Shown here: positions 50,727 through 63,900 of the stretch, in pieces
Numbering within the stretch: the stretch's first letter is position 1
Layout: each line of letters opens with the position of its first letter
From: Moringa oleifera
Taxonomy: Eukaryota > Streptophyta > Magnoliopsida > Brassicales > Moringaceae
Assembly (NCBI GenBank): GCA_021397835.1
Contig: JAJFZO010000230.1
Coordinates: forward strand, 2,102,001-2,166,000
Direction: 5' to 3'
DNA: 64,000 nucleotides
Translations under genes and position numbers: made by a program
The notes under the pieces: model-generated
What the model saw: the letters and a program-made list of their open reading frames with translations, nothing else
Database searches by the model: none
Told to the model about the DNA's origin: nothing

Positions 50727-50735
50727 ACTTTTTAT
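50727..50735 (+). repeat. 9-bp target-site duplication ACTTTTTAT (right)
   Basis: Exact copy of 40084-40092. Together they fix the MULE borders. Confidence 0.9.
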
Positions 50736-51935
50736 TGGATAGTTCTTACTTGAATTTGAGTTTTTTAAAATTGCTCATGAATGAAACTTGGGTTGACCCT
50801 AGCCATATTTGTTTAAAAATGGCTTAAGAGCTCTCAAGCATATTTCGAGCTTATAGAACGACCACAAAAACTTTCACAAGCAAGACTCCGCATAATATCC
50901 TCAAATCCTTTAATGTGAGGAGTAGACAAATGAGGTGAAGCATAGCTCAATTTTGAGCTCTTGAAAATTTAAGGTAAATCTCCTTCTTTGGAAACAGGTG
51001 TCATTGTGGGATATTATGATGGGAGAAATCCGAATCTATAAATTTTGTTTTTTTCATATAAAATCTCATGATATTTGTTCTGTTACGTTGGCCAAATGTT
51101 ATACTTGGACCCATTAGATGCAATTGTCAATTGCTATAATGAAAATTTTCTTTATTGAGTCATCGTACATATCTATTCAGCATTGAGCGAAAGAGATGGG
51201 ACTGTCAAAGGCATGGGACTATCAATAGGAATCATTGTTGCTCTCTAGCAAATTTGGAAAGAGCATATGTCAAAGATTTGTTCTATTTTGGGTTTGAGAA
51301 AGCTTGCCCAATGCAAATTTGGATCAACTTGGAAAGAGCATTTGCCTTCACCAATTTCTGCTTCAAAGATTTGTTCTATGTTTGGGTTGAGAAAGTTTGC
51401 AGGCAGGACTTCACTTTCTGGAAGTAACTACTTATTCTTGCATCCCTAATTTTGTATTCTCTCCTACTGTCTCATAATTAACATCGAATCACTATGGATC
51501 AAATGGTTCTTGATTCTCATTTCTCCCATTATTTCCATCGCGACAACAAGAACTTCATATTCATTCTCATCGTTTGAGGCTTGAATTTCAAATGTTAAAG
51601 CAAACTGAATCTCGATCTCCATAACTTTCTGCTTCAGGCAAACCCTAACTTCCAATACAGGGAGCCTGATAGGAGCAATAATGGTTTTAAGAATGCACCA
51701 AAATATTAAACTTGAACTTATCACATTTCCTATCTTCAGAATATCACAAATCTAATCTTGTCCTAAAAGCAGTTTTTTTCTGGAAAAAAAAAACACCCAT
51801 CACCGGCAATGACAATAATAATAAGGGAGGAATTGAATTGTTAAATGCTCCTTAACAGCAGATGACACATTGCTGAAAGCAAAGCATACTGCATGATAGG
51901 CATGCATATTGCAAGTCGCAGAAAGTAGAACACTT
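50736..51935. other. Intergenic DNA and TBCE 3' flank
   Basis: No gene recognised. A short imperfect duplication lies at about 51250-51410 (TTGGAAAGAGCAT, CAAAGATTTGTTCTAT and GGTTTGAGAAAG / GGTTGAGAAAG occur twice). The ~200 bp before 51936 probably include the TBCE 3' UTR. Confidence 0.5.
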
Positions 51936-54900
51936 CTAACCACTCTCTTCATCCACAAGAATTGTTGCGTCATTGCCAATTCCAAGGTCCACCAGAGATG
52001 CCATTTCATCATCTAGCAACATCGGTACAGGAGAACCCTGCAATTAAATGGATAATGACCTATCAGTTTCCCCAATCTAGCGTGAAATTCCAAATTATCA
52101 CTAGTGGTAACCATTTTCTTATCAGAGAATGAATTTCTAGATCATGGAGTACTAAAAGGAGAAATCAGAAACAGGATTTTATTTTTATAAGGGCCAAGAA
52201 AATGCAGCAAAGCTTCATCTTTTTGTAATTATTGTACAACCAATTTATGCAGTAAGTGAAAGAAAGAGATTGTGGGAGACATGAGACTGGTTTGATGTTT
52301 CTATGCATACCCAAAAGATATTTGAGAAAAGAAAAGTTATGAATCGTATCTGTGGATGTACACCAAAATGGTTACATTGTTTAAAAATATTACATAAAAC
52401 TTAAGGAATTTTCCAATGTAGAGATTAAATAGTTTTATTAGAGTTGTTTAAAGGAAAAACTATCAACAAAGAGTAACTTTCTAAACTAAGTTTGAATCTA
52501 TAAAAGAACATAAAATATGCACTAAATCTCGACTTTTTTAATTTCTCAAGTAACAAATATGCCAATGTTTAAGAATATCTTTTCTTTCTAAAAGAAAAAG
52601 GAATCTCAACAAAAGTCATGAATTACAAAGAGAGAGGTGCTCCCTCATGTAACTAAACTAATTGAGGCTCATAGATAAAACCAAGAAAGTTATATGAGGC
52701 CAGTAGAAGCCATAAACCCCTCAATATTTGTCCTGCCCTGACTTAAAAGCAGTCGAGCAAGCATCCTGGCAATATATACCACCATTATGAAGGTTAATAT
52801 TTGACCATAACAAAGACTTTTAACATATGCCAAATTAGAGATAAATCATGGACTAAGCCAAAGTTGAAGGATACAATATGGACACCTGGGTGATTTTTCA
52901 GAGGGCCTAATATAACCAGATCTATTTCTGGCCTAAGCTCGGCCGGTGATGAACCAGGTACCCAGATATATTGTGGTATGCTCCTATGAACACTTTCACC
53001 AGGGACCACCGGCAATCAAAAGTAACAGTCTAAGAACACTCTTTTAGAAAATTAAAATTTGTGAGTATATATCATCAGCAATAGCTAATACCCACAAATA
53101 AGTGGATGATAGAAGACAAACCTCCTCTTGAAGAAATAATTTTGTCTTGATAGACTTGAGCTTGAAAAAACTTTCACAAAGAATTTTTAGCTTGCCAACC
53201 TAAAATGGAAAAAGGAAAGTATTAAAAGTACACTTCTGTAAAAGTACCACATTCAACTTGTAGAAAAAAGGTTAGGAATGTAACTGTGGTAGTGGCTGGC
53301 AATTTCTTTATCATTTGTGGCTTCTCACCCATGGATGCACCAACACATTTCAAAGTTACAGCTGCATATTTATGCATACTGTTTTAACAAAGCAAAGTAA
53401 ACCCATAAAACAAGAAAATAGACATGAAAAATAGAAAAGAAATCATACATATAAGTCCCAAAGCCATTTTCTGAGGTCCTGCAGGTCCAACTAATGGCCT
53501 TTCATCCTCAATTCCATGAAAACTCTTGAGTTCAGCAAACCTGTAGTTGGTGTTTCAGTGGACAATACGTAGAGAGACTTTTCACTAGATCAATAATAAA
53601 AAAGAAAACTACTATTTGGTTCATGGGGTTTAGTGCCCATTGCGCTCCTTATTAGGTTCACGCCTCCCTTGGACTAAATTGCCTGCAACAGGGAGATTAG
53701 CGCAGACGATTGACAGTGTAGTAAATAATGGCAAAGTGATCCTTACAAGGACTTCGCACTAAGTATAAAGATAATCAAAGCTCCAAATAGAATACATACA
53801 TGTATGTATGTATGTATGTATGTATGTAATCCACAAGGGAAAGGAGTCACATTAAGCAGTTCAAATAAGCATGCTATAATGAGCTTTGGGCATCCAAAGG
53901 TTAAGTATATCAAGGCCTATGTAAATTTAAATGGACAAATACTAGGACAGCAACACTTTATCTGATACAGTCAGTTCTCACAAGTATATGTAGAAACAAG
54001 CAAAACTTGGTTAACTGAATGATGAAGTTAAACAATTATGTAGTAAATTACCTGGGGTGAAGCTGCTTAATTTCTTCAGGATTTTCATTCAACTTTGACA
54101 TTACCAAACGGATATACCTGCAAGGTATATATGTCTCAAACAAAAGCTAATTAACTGGTAGATCAGCTGCAACATAGCTTTTTAGGTGCCATTTACTTAC
54201 AAAAATCATTTTGCAACATAAATCTGATGGATTGGACTGCTAAATAACAATATTTCCCAAGCAACGCTCAGTTAGTAGGTTAGCATAGAGGTGATTTGGA
54301 GGATAGGCTCCCATTCCAACATCAAGAACATCAACAACAAGAACACTGACAACATCATCATCATCAACAGGATAAATTAGGTAGACACTTCTGAGGCAGC
54401 GCTTCATTACTAGGTTATCACAGATGTCGTTTGGAGGAGAGGCCCTTATTCCAACATCTAGAAGGTTTTAATCAATTCCAGCAACAACCATAATAACAGA
54501 AAAAAACAAGCCATGACCTTTATCACAAGATTTAAACCATAGGATGCAGTGATCACACAAAAGGTTCCCAGAGCACTTAACAATAAACAAATTTTAAAAG
54601 AGAGAGCAACTATTGATGCCAAACAGAAACAGAGCCACAAACCGAAAGTTAAAAACTGAAAAACAAACAGAAGAAAATGATTTCATTCCTACACAAGATT
54701 AAAGAAAAGAGGAGGCCAAGAATAAACTTGTCAAACTTTATACATAAGATGGGGACAACTGGACTCGTATTCAGAGACAAAAAAATATACCGGATCTCAG
54801 ATTCCTTCCTTTCACGAGCAGTTACCTGAAAGTTGCAATAGACAATGGTTCATCAGAATAGCAAGGACCTTTAATGAAGCAAAAGAAGTGGTATAGCTAT

Positions 54901-57900
54901 AGTGTTCTACCTCACTCCCATTCAGTATTTCAACTTTTGCTAATCGTGCGATCAAAACAAATCTTGGGTTACCACCTTGGGCAGGATCAGCTATTGGATT
55001 ATCAGAAAGCCTGATATCCTTTTAATTAAGGAAGAATAATCAGAAGAGGGAAAAAATTCAAAAAAAAAAAACTAGTACCTAAAGTGAACCCCGCTTGTCA
55101 GAGAGAGAGAGAGAGAGAGAGAACCATCCAAAGTTTGAATAAACCATGAAGAACTATGGAGTATTTTGGAATTGCAGTTCTGTCATGGCCTAGTTATCAG
55201 AAGCAAGTAGGCAATATTAAGCATAAGCACAATGCATTATATGTCACACGTGTTGGACCTTCAAGTATATAGTAAATGATCAATTAACCACATACTGAGC
55301 CCACAGACTTCAATTTTTTTCATTATGGTAAGAAAAACCCATTAAGGACTTAAAACATGAAAAGTTCTCTAATGACGGTTGAACCTTAAAATTTACTGCA
55401 TCAGCTCATTACCTCATTATTTATGTATTTGGCACATAAAAATACTATTTAAAGCAACACCAAGGGGGTGTCACCTATGTACAAAATAGTTAATGACTAC
55501 CTCATATTATAAAAGCAGTCAAAAGAAAACTTGAAGCTTTTAAAACCAAGTCTGCTAGGACAAGAAAAAAAAACATATATTCGAGAATAAAGCAATGAAC
55601 AAGAACAGAAACAGGTTCCCGAAAACTAAACGCGCACACACTGAATCATGTGATCCACAAACTTCTTAATCTACCCAACTTCATCAAGGTTGACGTGGGG
55701 TAAGGGAGAAGTTCTAAGGGAAGTTAAAATCCTACTTTCACTGTCAGTTTTCATGAGAGCAATATTAAGAAATAGATAGATATTGGCAGTCTAAAGAGTT
55801 GGTGATCTTACAGAACTAGAACTTCCTTAAGATATGTTATATTAATCAAAATATCAAGGAGGTAAATACCCACAAAACAAAAAACCAAACAGAAAACAAA
55901 ACTTACCACCAACTTAGGGAATGAGTTCAGTGAGTCAACTGAGGCCAGATCATCAATGTTGTTAGCTCCTGAAACATACAGCAACTGAGCAATAGTCCAA
56001 AACAATTAACGAAGCATGAGTAACTGAAAGGAGAGTCACAAATCACCTAGAAGAAGGCAGCGCAAACTCTGGAATGGCAAATAGCTTTTCAACTGAGAAT
56101 CATAACCACTGAGCAGTTTGCATATCATATCATTATCAGGGTAAAAGATATGGGTCAAACTGTTCTTGTTCAAATGTAGCTGCTCCAAACTGAGAGCCAC
56201 AACCATACAGAAAAGGTTATAAAAATTTGTTCTAAGAAAAAAAAAAAAAGAAAAAAGACGCACTGAAATTGGAATTATTAGGCCAAAAGTTTATTGTGCC
56301 CGCACTTCCTCCTAACCTTCTCAGCTGAGAAAGTTTTAAGACTTCATTCCATTCAGCTATGCAATTGTCTTCTAAATTGAGAACCCGCAAAGAATTAAAT
56401 CCTTGAACAGCAGATGATGATGTTGTCTGGAGGGAAACCGATGGAACAGAGGCATAAAAGGTTCAGGACTTTAAGTAGTGAAATATATAATAAGTACAGC
56501 AAAATGGAAATTCATGTCCTTAACTTGGATTGAGTTTTAACCACTAAGTCAACTTGATAGTTAAAGAACTGGAATTTAATCCACATGAGAGTTGCATCCT
56601 TATTAAGCTTTTGAGCCAAAGATGAAAATACCAAAAGTAGTACATTTAGAGCCACAACAATCGAATCATGATATATGTTTAGAGCCTCATGGCTACTCTT
56701 CTCTTCTTTACATTGATAATTCAATATCTTGTATCAAATATTCTGATGCAATGAGAACACAAATGTACAAAACAATAAAAGACCCAAAAGATGGTCGCAA
56801 AAGCTCATCAAGAGAGATAATTTGCTGTACCATACTTATACAACTCAAAATAATTCTGAACAATAAATAACAACACCACACTGCAATGATTCTTTGATAA
56901 GTAACCATATTTAAAAAAAAAAAAAAAACTAATAAAAAACCGACAAATCATATCCTAATTCATGGTTCTTCTACTGTTACACTATATGGAAAATTTCAGG
57001 ACTTAAAGAAGGGAAGGTAATAGTGCAATGAAACTGACAAAAAAATTTAAGAAATTTATCCTAAGACAACGTCATAGCTCATTTAAGACCATCACTCAGA
57101 AAGAAAAAGGAAAAAGAAAAGAAAAAGAATACCAGAAGAAGGCTATTCAACAAGCCTTACCTTTATCACGGATATGCTATTGCCCATCAGATGCAACTCT
57201 TCAATTGCAGGTAATGAATGTTCAAGAACTTCAACCTGCCAAAAGGAAAGGAAAAAAAAAAAAGAAAAAGATATTAAGCCATTGAAGTTAAAATAAGCAA
57301 CATAGAGGAAGTACAAAGAGGCCAAACATGAAGATAAAGATTAAAATGAACAAAGAATATATCACCTGGGTCCAAGTTACGCCAGTATTGTTCAAAACTA
57401 GAACACGGATGCTTTTCAGAAGCGGCAACCCCACAATATCTGTTTTCATTAAATTATTAGACAAATTGAGGGCTGTAAGAGCAGGCACTTGTTCACAGAT
57501 GCTGCCAACATCCTGCAAGAAAAGATAGGAGGACAAGGGCAAATGATTATATGGCACTAAACAATTATTGACAAGAAAAGCAGTTTGAATAGGGTTCAAA
57601 GCAACTAAGCCCTCCCACTAGGGAATCTCTTGGAATATATTGTGCACTCTAATTGATTCGTGATATCAACAACTAATCTGATATGAAGAAACAATTTGTA
57701 AATGAAAATTCGAATAAGAGTTGGTTATTTATCAACTGGGGTTGACAATGAAATTCCAAGTATTTGAGAGGCTTCCAATAAAGAAATTCCTCTCCCTTCA
57801 TGCCAGCTATTCCTTCTTATATCAGTTTTCACTTCCATTTGCACCACCTAACAGAATTCCATGTCACTCATACCTCAACAGAATCACACATCAGGATTGC

Positions 57901-60900
57901 CACATTTACCAGAGTTATCCCTGCATCTAGAATACGTCAAATGAACCCATGGCCTAACATTGCCCTCCACCCAAACTTTCACCTTGTCATCAAGGTGAAA
58001 ACCTGGAGACTGCAGTTGGACCATATGAAAACCCTCCCACGTGGCTTCAAATTCTGGCAATGATTTCCATTTCAACAGTACTTCCACATCTCCAGAGTTT
58101 CCCTGAGGCTTAGGACAAACCCCTAGTAACTGCTCTGGTTCAACAAACAACTTTAGCTCTGAGTTGAGTTGTGGTGAAATCAAGGGAGAAGAAGAAATCA
58201 ACCCTTGTGCACGTCACAATTGAGAAATATGAAAGACAGGTGGATCGTTGCAAAAGGAGAAAGGTCTAGATTATAAGCAACTTGTCCCACTCACTGAATA
58301 ACCTTGAGGGGTCCATAGAAACATGCTGCCAGTTTTTCATAATATCGTTTAGCAAGAGTATGCTGTCTGTAAGGTCGTATCTTCAAGAAAACTAAGTCTC
58401 CTCCCCAAATTCTTCATGATGTCATTACTCATCAGCTTGCAACTTCATTCTCTGTTGAGCATGCAGTAAATACATTCGTAACTCATCTAACATCGCATCT
58501 CAACCTTCCAAAATGCTCATAGCGGATGAGGTGAGGAGGGTCTCAACCATACAAGGCACGAAATGGGGTGCAAGGAGTAGAGGAATGAAAGGATGTGCTA
58601 TACCAGTATTCAGCCCGAGATAGCCATTTAGCCCACGTCTTTGGTTTCTCCGAAGCAAAGCATCTCAAATAGCTTTCAAGGCATCTATTGACAACTTCCG
58701 ATTGCCCATCTGATTGAGAATGGTAACCAGTACTAAGCTTAAGTTTGGTACCTTGCAATTTAAACAACTCACTCCAAAAATAGCTCAAAAAAACACGGTC
58801 CCAATCTGAGATAATGGACTGTGGAATGCCATGGAGCTTAACAACATCACAAAAATGGAAGTCACTGCTGTAAAAGGATGTTTCAGCCTAATAAAATGAG
58901 AATACTTGGTCAAACGGTTCACTGCCAGCAATATAGTATCCCACCCTTCTGATCGAGGTAAGCCCTCAATGAAATCCATCATCACTTTGTCCCAAACTTG
59001 AGCAGGAAGAGGAATAGGCTCAAGTAATGGAATGCTTATTCCTTTGACAAACTTGGCACTCTTGCACAAATTGAATAACATCCTCTCGCATGTTAACCCA
59101 AAATAATTCAGTAGCCAGACATTGATAAGTTTTTGTCTCCCCTGAATGCCCCCCAATAGAAGAACTATGAAACTCACAAATAATGCAAGAAATCAGAGCA
59201 GAATTCTGTGGAATCACTAAACGTCCTTTACACAACAAAACCCCATGCTCCACTAAAAATTTTTTAATGTTACCCAAACTGATATCTTCTCGTAATTGTA
59301 GAGGAAATTTATCTCCCACCAATCCAGCTTGCAGCGTATCCCAGTGCTGCCATTGAGGTACTGAAAGAGTGGAGCATTCCACTTGCACAGGAACATGAGA
59401 GAGTGCATCAGCCACTCTATTACTCAACCCACTTCGATATTGGATTTCAAAGTCAAGATTCTCTAACTGGTTAAGTTCCACCAATACTCTAGAACCCTCA
59501 TGCATAAGAGTTCTGACCATATCTTTCAAAGAGAACAAGGTTCTTCCTAGTCACAAATCCCCATGCAAAGTGATTGATTCATTACCCAACTTGAATTTCA
59601 TTACTTGGGTCTTCCAGTTAGTTTGGGTCATACCCCGTGTTTCCAGCCACTAAAATCCTAAAATTATATCAAAGCTTCCCAACTCCAATAGCAAAAAATC
59701 ATCAAAAATGTCAATGCCTTGTAAATGCAACAATACATCTTGACAAATGCCATCACCTCTCACTGAATTTCCTGATCCCATGGTGACCAAATAAGCGGTC
59801 GTTTTTTGCAATTGCCAGCCCCAATTTTTTAATCAACTCTTGAGAAACAAAGTTGTGGGTTGCTGTTGGATCAATGAGAGTCACCACCTCTTGTTCCCCA
59901 ATTTTTCCCTTCAATTTCATGGTCTTCAGAGTTGTTTAACCCACCATCGGATTAAGAGAAACTTTAACAACTTGATCAATTTTCCCTTGCTTCTAACTCT
60001 AGCTCTCCTTCTGTCCTTGGCTCTTCTTGCTCTTGTCCTCTCTCATCAGGATCTTGAACCAGTAACACACTCAACTCTTTCTTTCTACAACAATCCCAAG
60101 AGCCCATTGGTCATCACACTGACAACATAACCCTTTCTCTCGTTTCTTTTGCAATTTGGAATCTGTCAATCATCGGATCACACCGTAACGCTTGCCCATG
60201 GTGGGATTCACTACCATAGCCAGTTGAACTCCTTCACTAACTGAGGTGGTTGATCGAGTCCCCCATCCCGAACGCACTTGTGCATGGCTTCCTTTATACC
60301 TTTGAGCTTTTGTAATTATCAGCTTCTCTTCAATCTTTTGGGCCAACTCCATCACTAGGTCCAATGTATTGGGCTCCATAATTCTTACCTCCCCCTGAAT
60401 GTCGGGTTTTAATCCATTAATGAAATTGCCCAATGCAACTTCATAGGAAATATTATCCAATGAAGCTAACAGCTCAATAAATTTTCAATCGTAGTCTTGC
60501 ACACTCCCTTCCTGTACCAAAGCCAATCATTGTTCATGTAAGGTCCCCGCACGGATAGATCAAAACTGTTTGATGATCAAGATTTTCATTTTTTCCCAAA
60601 GCACAATTGGCCTCTTCTTGCTCTCCCATTGATACCACAGTAAGGCATCTCCCTCAAGGCCAACACTTCAAGTTTCTCTTCATTGTTGAACCAATGAAAA
60701 GAGAAGTACTGTTCTACCTTCAAAATGCATCCATCTAGATTCGTTCCATCAAAGATCTACATCTCCCGTTTACAGAAGCTGGAATCATGTCCAGATCCTG
60801 TTAACGACGTGATTCCTTCTACCTCTTGAAATTGTCCAGCCATAGGACGACCCACACCTGACACCTCCTGAAGTTTAATCAGTTGGTCGAATCTCTTGTT

Positions 60901-63900
60901 CATAAATCTGCATCGCCTCCTTCACGAATTCATCTCTCTATGAAGCTCCTCTTGGACAGCATTCACAGTTTCCTCTACTGAATCGATACGTTGGCCAACA
61001 TTTTTGGTCATTTTACATACCCAGATCAATGCTCTGATACCAGATTTGATATGAACAAACAATTTGTAAACGAAAATTCAAATAAGAGTTGGTTATTTAT
61101 GAATTGGGGTTTAAAATGAAATTCCCAGCATTCAAGAGGCTGGACTCTCCAATGAGGTAGGCTCAATTAGAGTAAAGAAATTCCTCCCCCTTCATGCAAG
61201 ATATTCCTCATATCATTTCCCACTCTCATTCGCACCACCTAACAAAATTTCATGTCACTCATACCTGAACAGAATCACACATCAGCATTGCTACATTTAT
61301 CAGAGTTACCCCTACGTCTAGAACATGTCAAATGAACCTGTGGCCTAACATAATCTCAGCTCAAAAACATACTAACAACTTCTAATATTGTAAAACAATT
61401 GTTAGCACAAGGAAGACCCTGCTTTTTTTTTTTTTTAGGGACTCTAGCAAATTGGTACTGTAAAGTAGGTACCTTAAAAAAAATAGCTAATGCTTTCTCC
61501 TTTTCTCATCAACTTTTTAAGCAGATTATGGCAATAAGGCCAAATTAACTACTTCAGGAATTCCGATGAAATATGCATTGACGATGTATAAAATAGAACA
61601 ACTTGTAGTACTAATGGTTCAAAAACTGTTAGCAACCAGATGAATGCAATCTGTAGCATAAATAGCAGACAACTATAACAATAGGTAAAAGCATAAACAT
61701 GTCTAAGTAAGCTGGTTTATAGGTAAGACTATGAGGCTATAAATATGCAGCCTTGGCTAGGATATGAAGAAGGTACCTTCCATTCTGAAATCAAATTCCC
61801 AGTCAAGTCCAGCTCCTTTAGATCTGCAATGAAAGAATTGAATACATGTAAGTGCCAAAACAAAACTGCAGCTGCAAAAGATTTCCCAGCAGCAATACTT
61901 CCCCCTCAAGGACATTGACAAAAATTAATACACATATGCTAAACAATACTCTTCCTAGCCTTAAGCTAATAAACCAGTTATTTCCTAGATCCCTGTGTCT
62001 GAAGAGAAGATCAGAGAATACTTCCACACACGCATGCACCTCCTTGTGGCAGCAAGTGGATACCAGCGCACACTCTTACATCTCTATTTACAAAATGCAT
62101 GGCTTACTCCAGCTAAGCAAGAAAGAGGATTCTGTCCTTACACTCAAAAAATAACAATTATAACAATGAAGATAGGTACAATGAGTCCTTGAAAAATGAG
62201 CATCCAATTATTAGACAGCACAATAATAAGAGAGCAAATATGTACATCAACCATTTTATACTGGAAACGTTTGTTTCTACTTAATTGAATGCCTTTGAAG
62301 CTACAACATGTTTGTTCCAGATTCACAGATGAGTAACCACCTAATATTTTGCGAACTCAAAGATATGGAATTCAAAACAAATATAGAACTTGTATGAGGA
62401 AAAATTTGATCATTCATTGACACAATAGCTCATCACATTTTCAATGAAGAAAAAAATAGCTCAAAAAAATCTCTCATTATTCGTTAAAATCAGGTTATTT
62501 CCTACCCCCAAAGCCCTTGATTTCTATGGTTTAAGTTTTAATAGAAAGATCAACAGACCATTGTATCAGACATGTTTGCTTGAGTTGTTGAAACAAGAAG
62601 GAAGTTGCTATTAAGTGTTATATATATTGCACATAAAGTGGAAATTTGTTATATTTAAAGGTGGCAGCGAAACACAGGATACTGGAGAAACTCTTTCTTA
62701 CGAGGGATCATCAAAATATAATATCGATCCAATTCGATAAGCACATTAACATAGCCTTGAATTTATCAAAACATGGAACTTTGACCTCAAAGCATGTATC
62801 TTCTTGAGCATACCAGTTTTCTTGTCTTTTTTCTTTCGACAAGGAATCATTTTATTAAGTAAAAAAACAATGAGTGATATTTTATCTGTTCTCATGGTCG
62901 GCAAAAGCTGTAGAAGATAAAGAACATAAAACGTCAATAAATTGTTAAATACAAGAAAAACGACACAAAGAGGAAACTGCAACAGAAAGACAGCTCCTAG
63001 AAAGCACAATTTTCAAACTCAAATGACATTTCCACCATCACAAAAGTTCTGCTATTGCAGAGCCATATACGCCATTTTGAACATGTTATATTGCTTTCAT
63101 ACCTTCAAGCCCTTATGCGGGCCCAGTAGGAGAACCAACTGAATATGGCATGATCTTGAGCTCCAAAACAGGAGAAATTAATAAATTTTAAAACAGACAC
63201 AACACAGAAAATGATCACATCCACATGTAACAGAACTTCCAATCTTTCTTCTGTTCTTGTACTCAACCATATACATGCATAAGCATTATGTAAAATACTA
63301 GTTAACCAATTAACCGGCAACAAAAGAAAGTAAAATAAGAGAAAGAATCGAGAGACCCATCTTACTTGGCAGAATGACACCTATATCAAATGGGGCTCCA
63401 AAAGAACTAACACCCAGGTAAGATAGTGAAGCTCCTGTCAGCTCTTCAAATCGACTTAGCTTGTCTTGAATTTTTTCCTTACCAACCAGTTGAACAGATA
63501 CACGTCTGTTGCTAGCAGAAAGAACATACATTTCATCTATAAAACAAAAATCGGTGAAAAAGCAATTAAAATCCATAATTCCAAAAGAACAGAAATCCAT
63601 GGAATTCTAGAATTTGCCAACACATGTTTGTGCTCTGGCACATACAAAACAATTGAACAATACTTTACTTGATAAAAATATTTACCAAAAAACAAAAAAA
63701 ACAAAAAGACACTAGGAATAATATATCACTCACCCTCCTCTTCCTTGGTGGAATCAGTTTTGTATCTGAGCTCAAGAGCTTGCAGCAATGAAATGCCAGG
63801 ACTCAGATTCTGGGTTCGAACAAATGACCCAGACTGTTCAGATCGAGCCTCAAAATACCGGACTCCATTGATGGACCCATCATGCTTCCCTTCTCCATCC

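Larger units (their letters stand above)
57679..61350 (-). mobile_element. Ty3/Gypsy chromovirus in TBCE intron 3, RT-deleted
   Basis: LTRs 57679-57959 and 61047-61350 are flanked by TAATC on both sides. On the minus strand, TGGTATCAGAGC (61031-61042), complementary to initiator tRNA-Met, follows the 5' LTR. Gag lies at about 60170-60900 (FINGLKPDIQGEVRI). A retropepsin segment lies at about 59640-59930. RNase H remnant plus integrase zinc finger occupy 59020-59538 (IQYRSGLSNRVADALSH, HxxxH...CQVCQRNK). The integrase core is at 58543-59177 (MMDFIEGLPRSEG, STGYHSQSDGQSEVVN) and a chromodomain at 57884-58201 (LLKWKSLPEFEATWEGF). Reverse transcriptase is missing altogether. Integrase is shifted and interrupted. 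It lies in the same orientation as TBCE and is removed with the intron. Confidence 0.9.

Noticed and set aside
51155..51449. 60- and 90-residue open frames as a gene upstream of MULE/TBCE
   Set aside because: The similarity between the two halves comes from a short local duplication, and no known domain is present.
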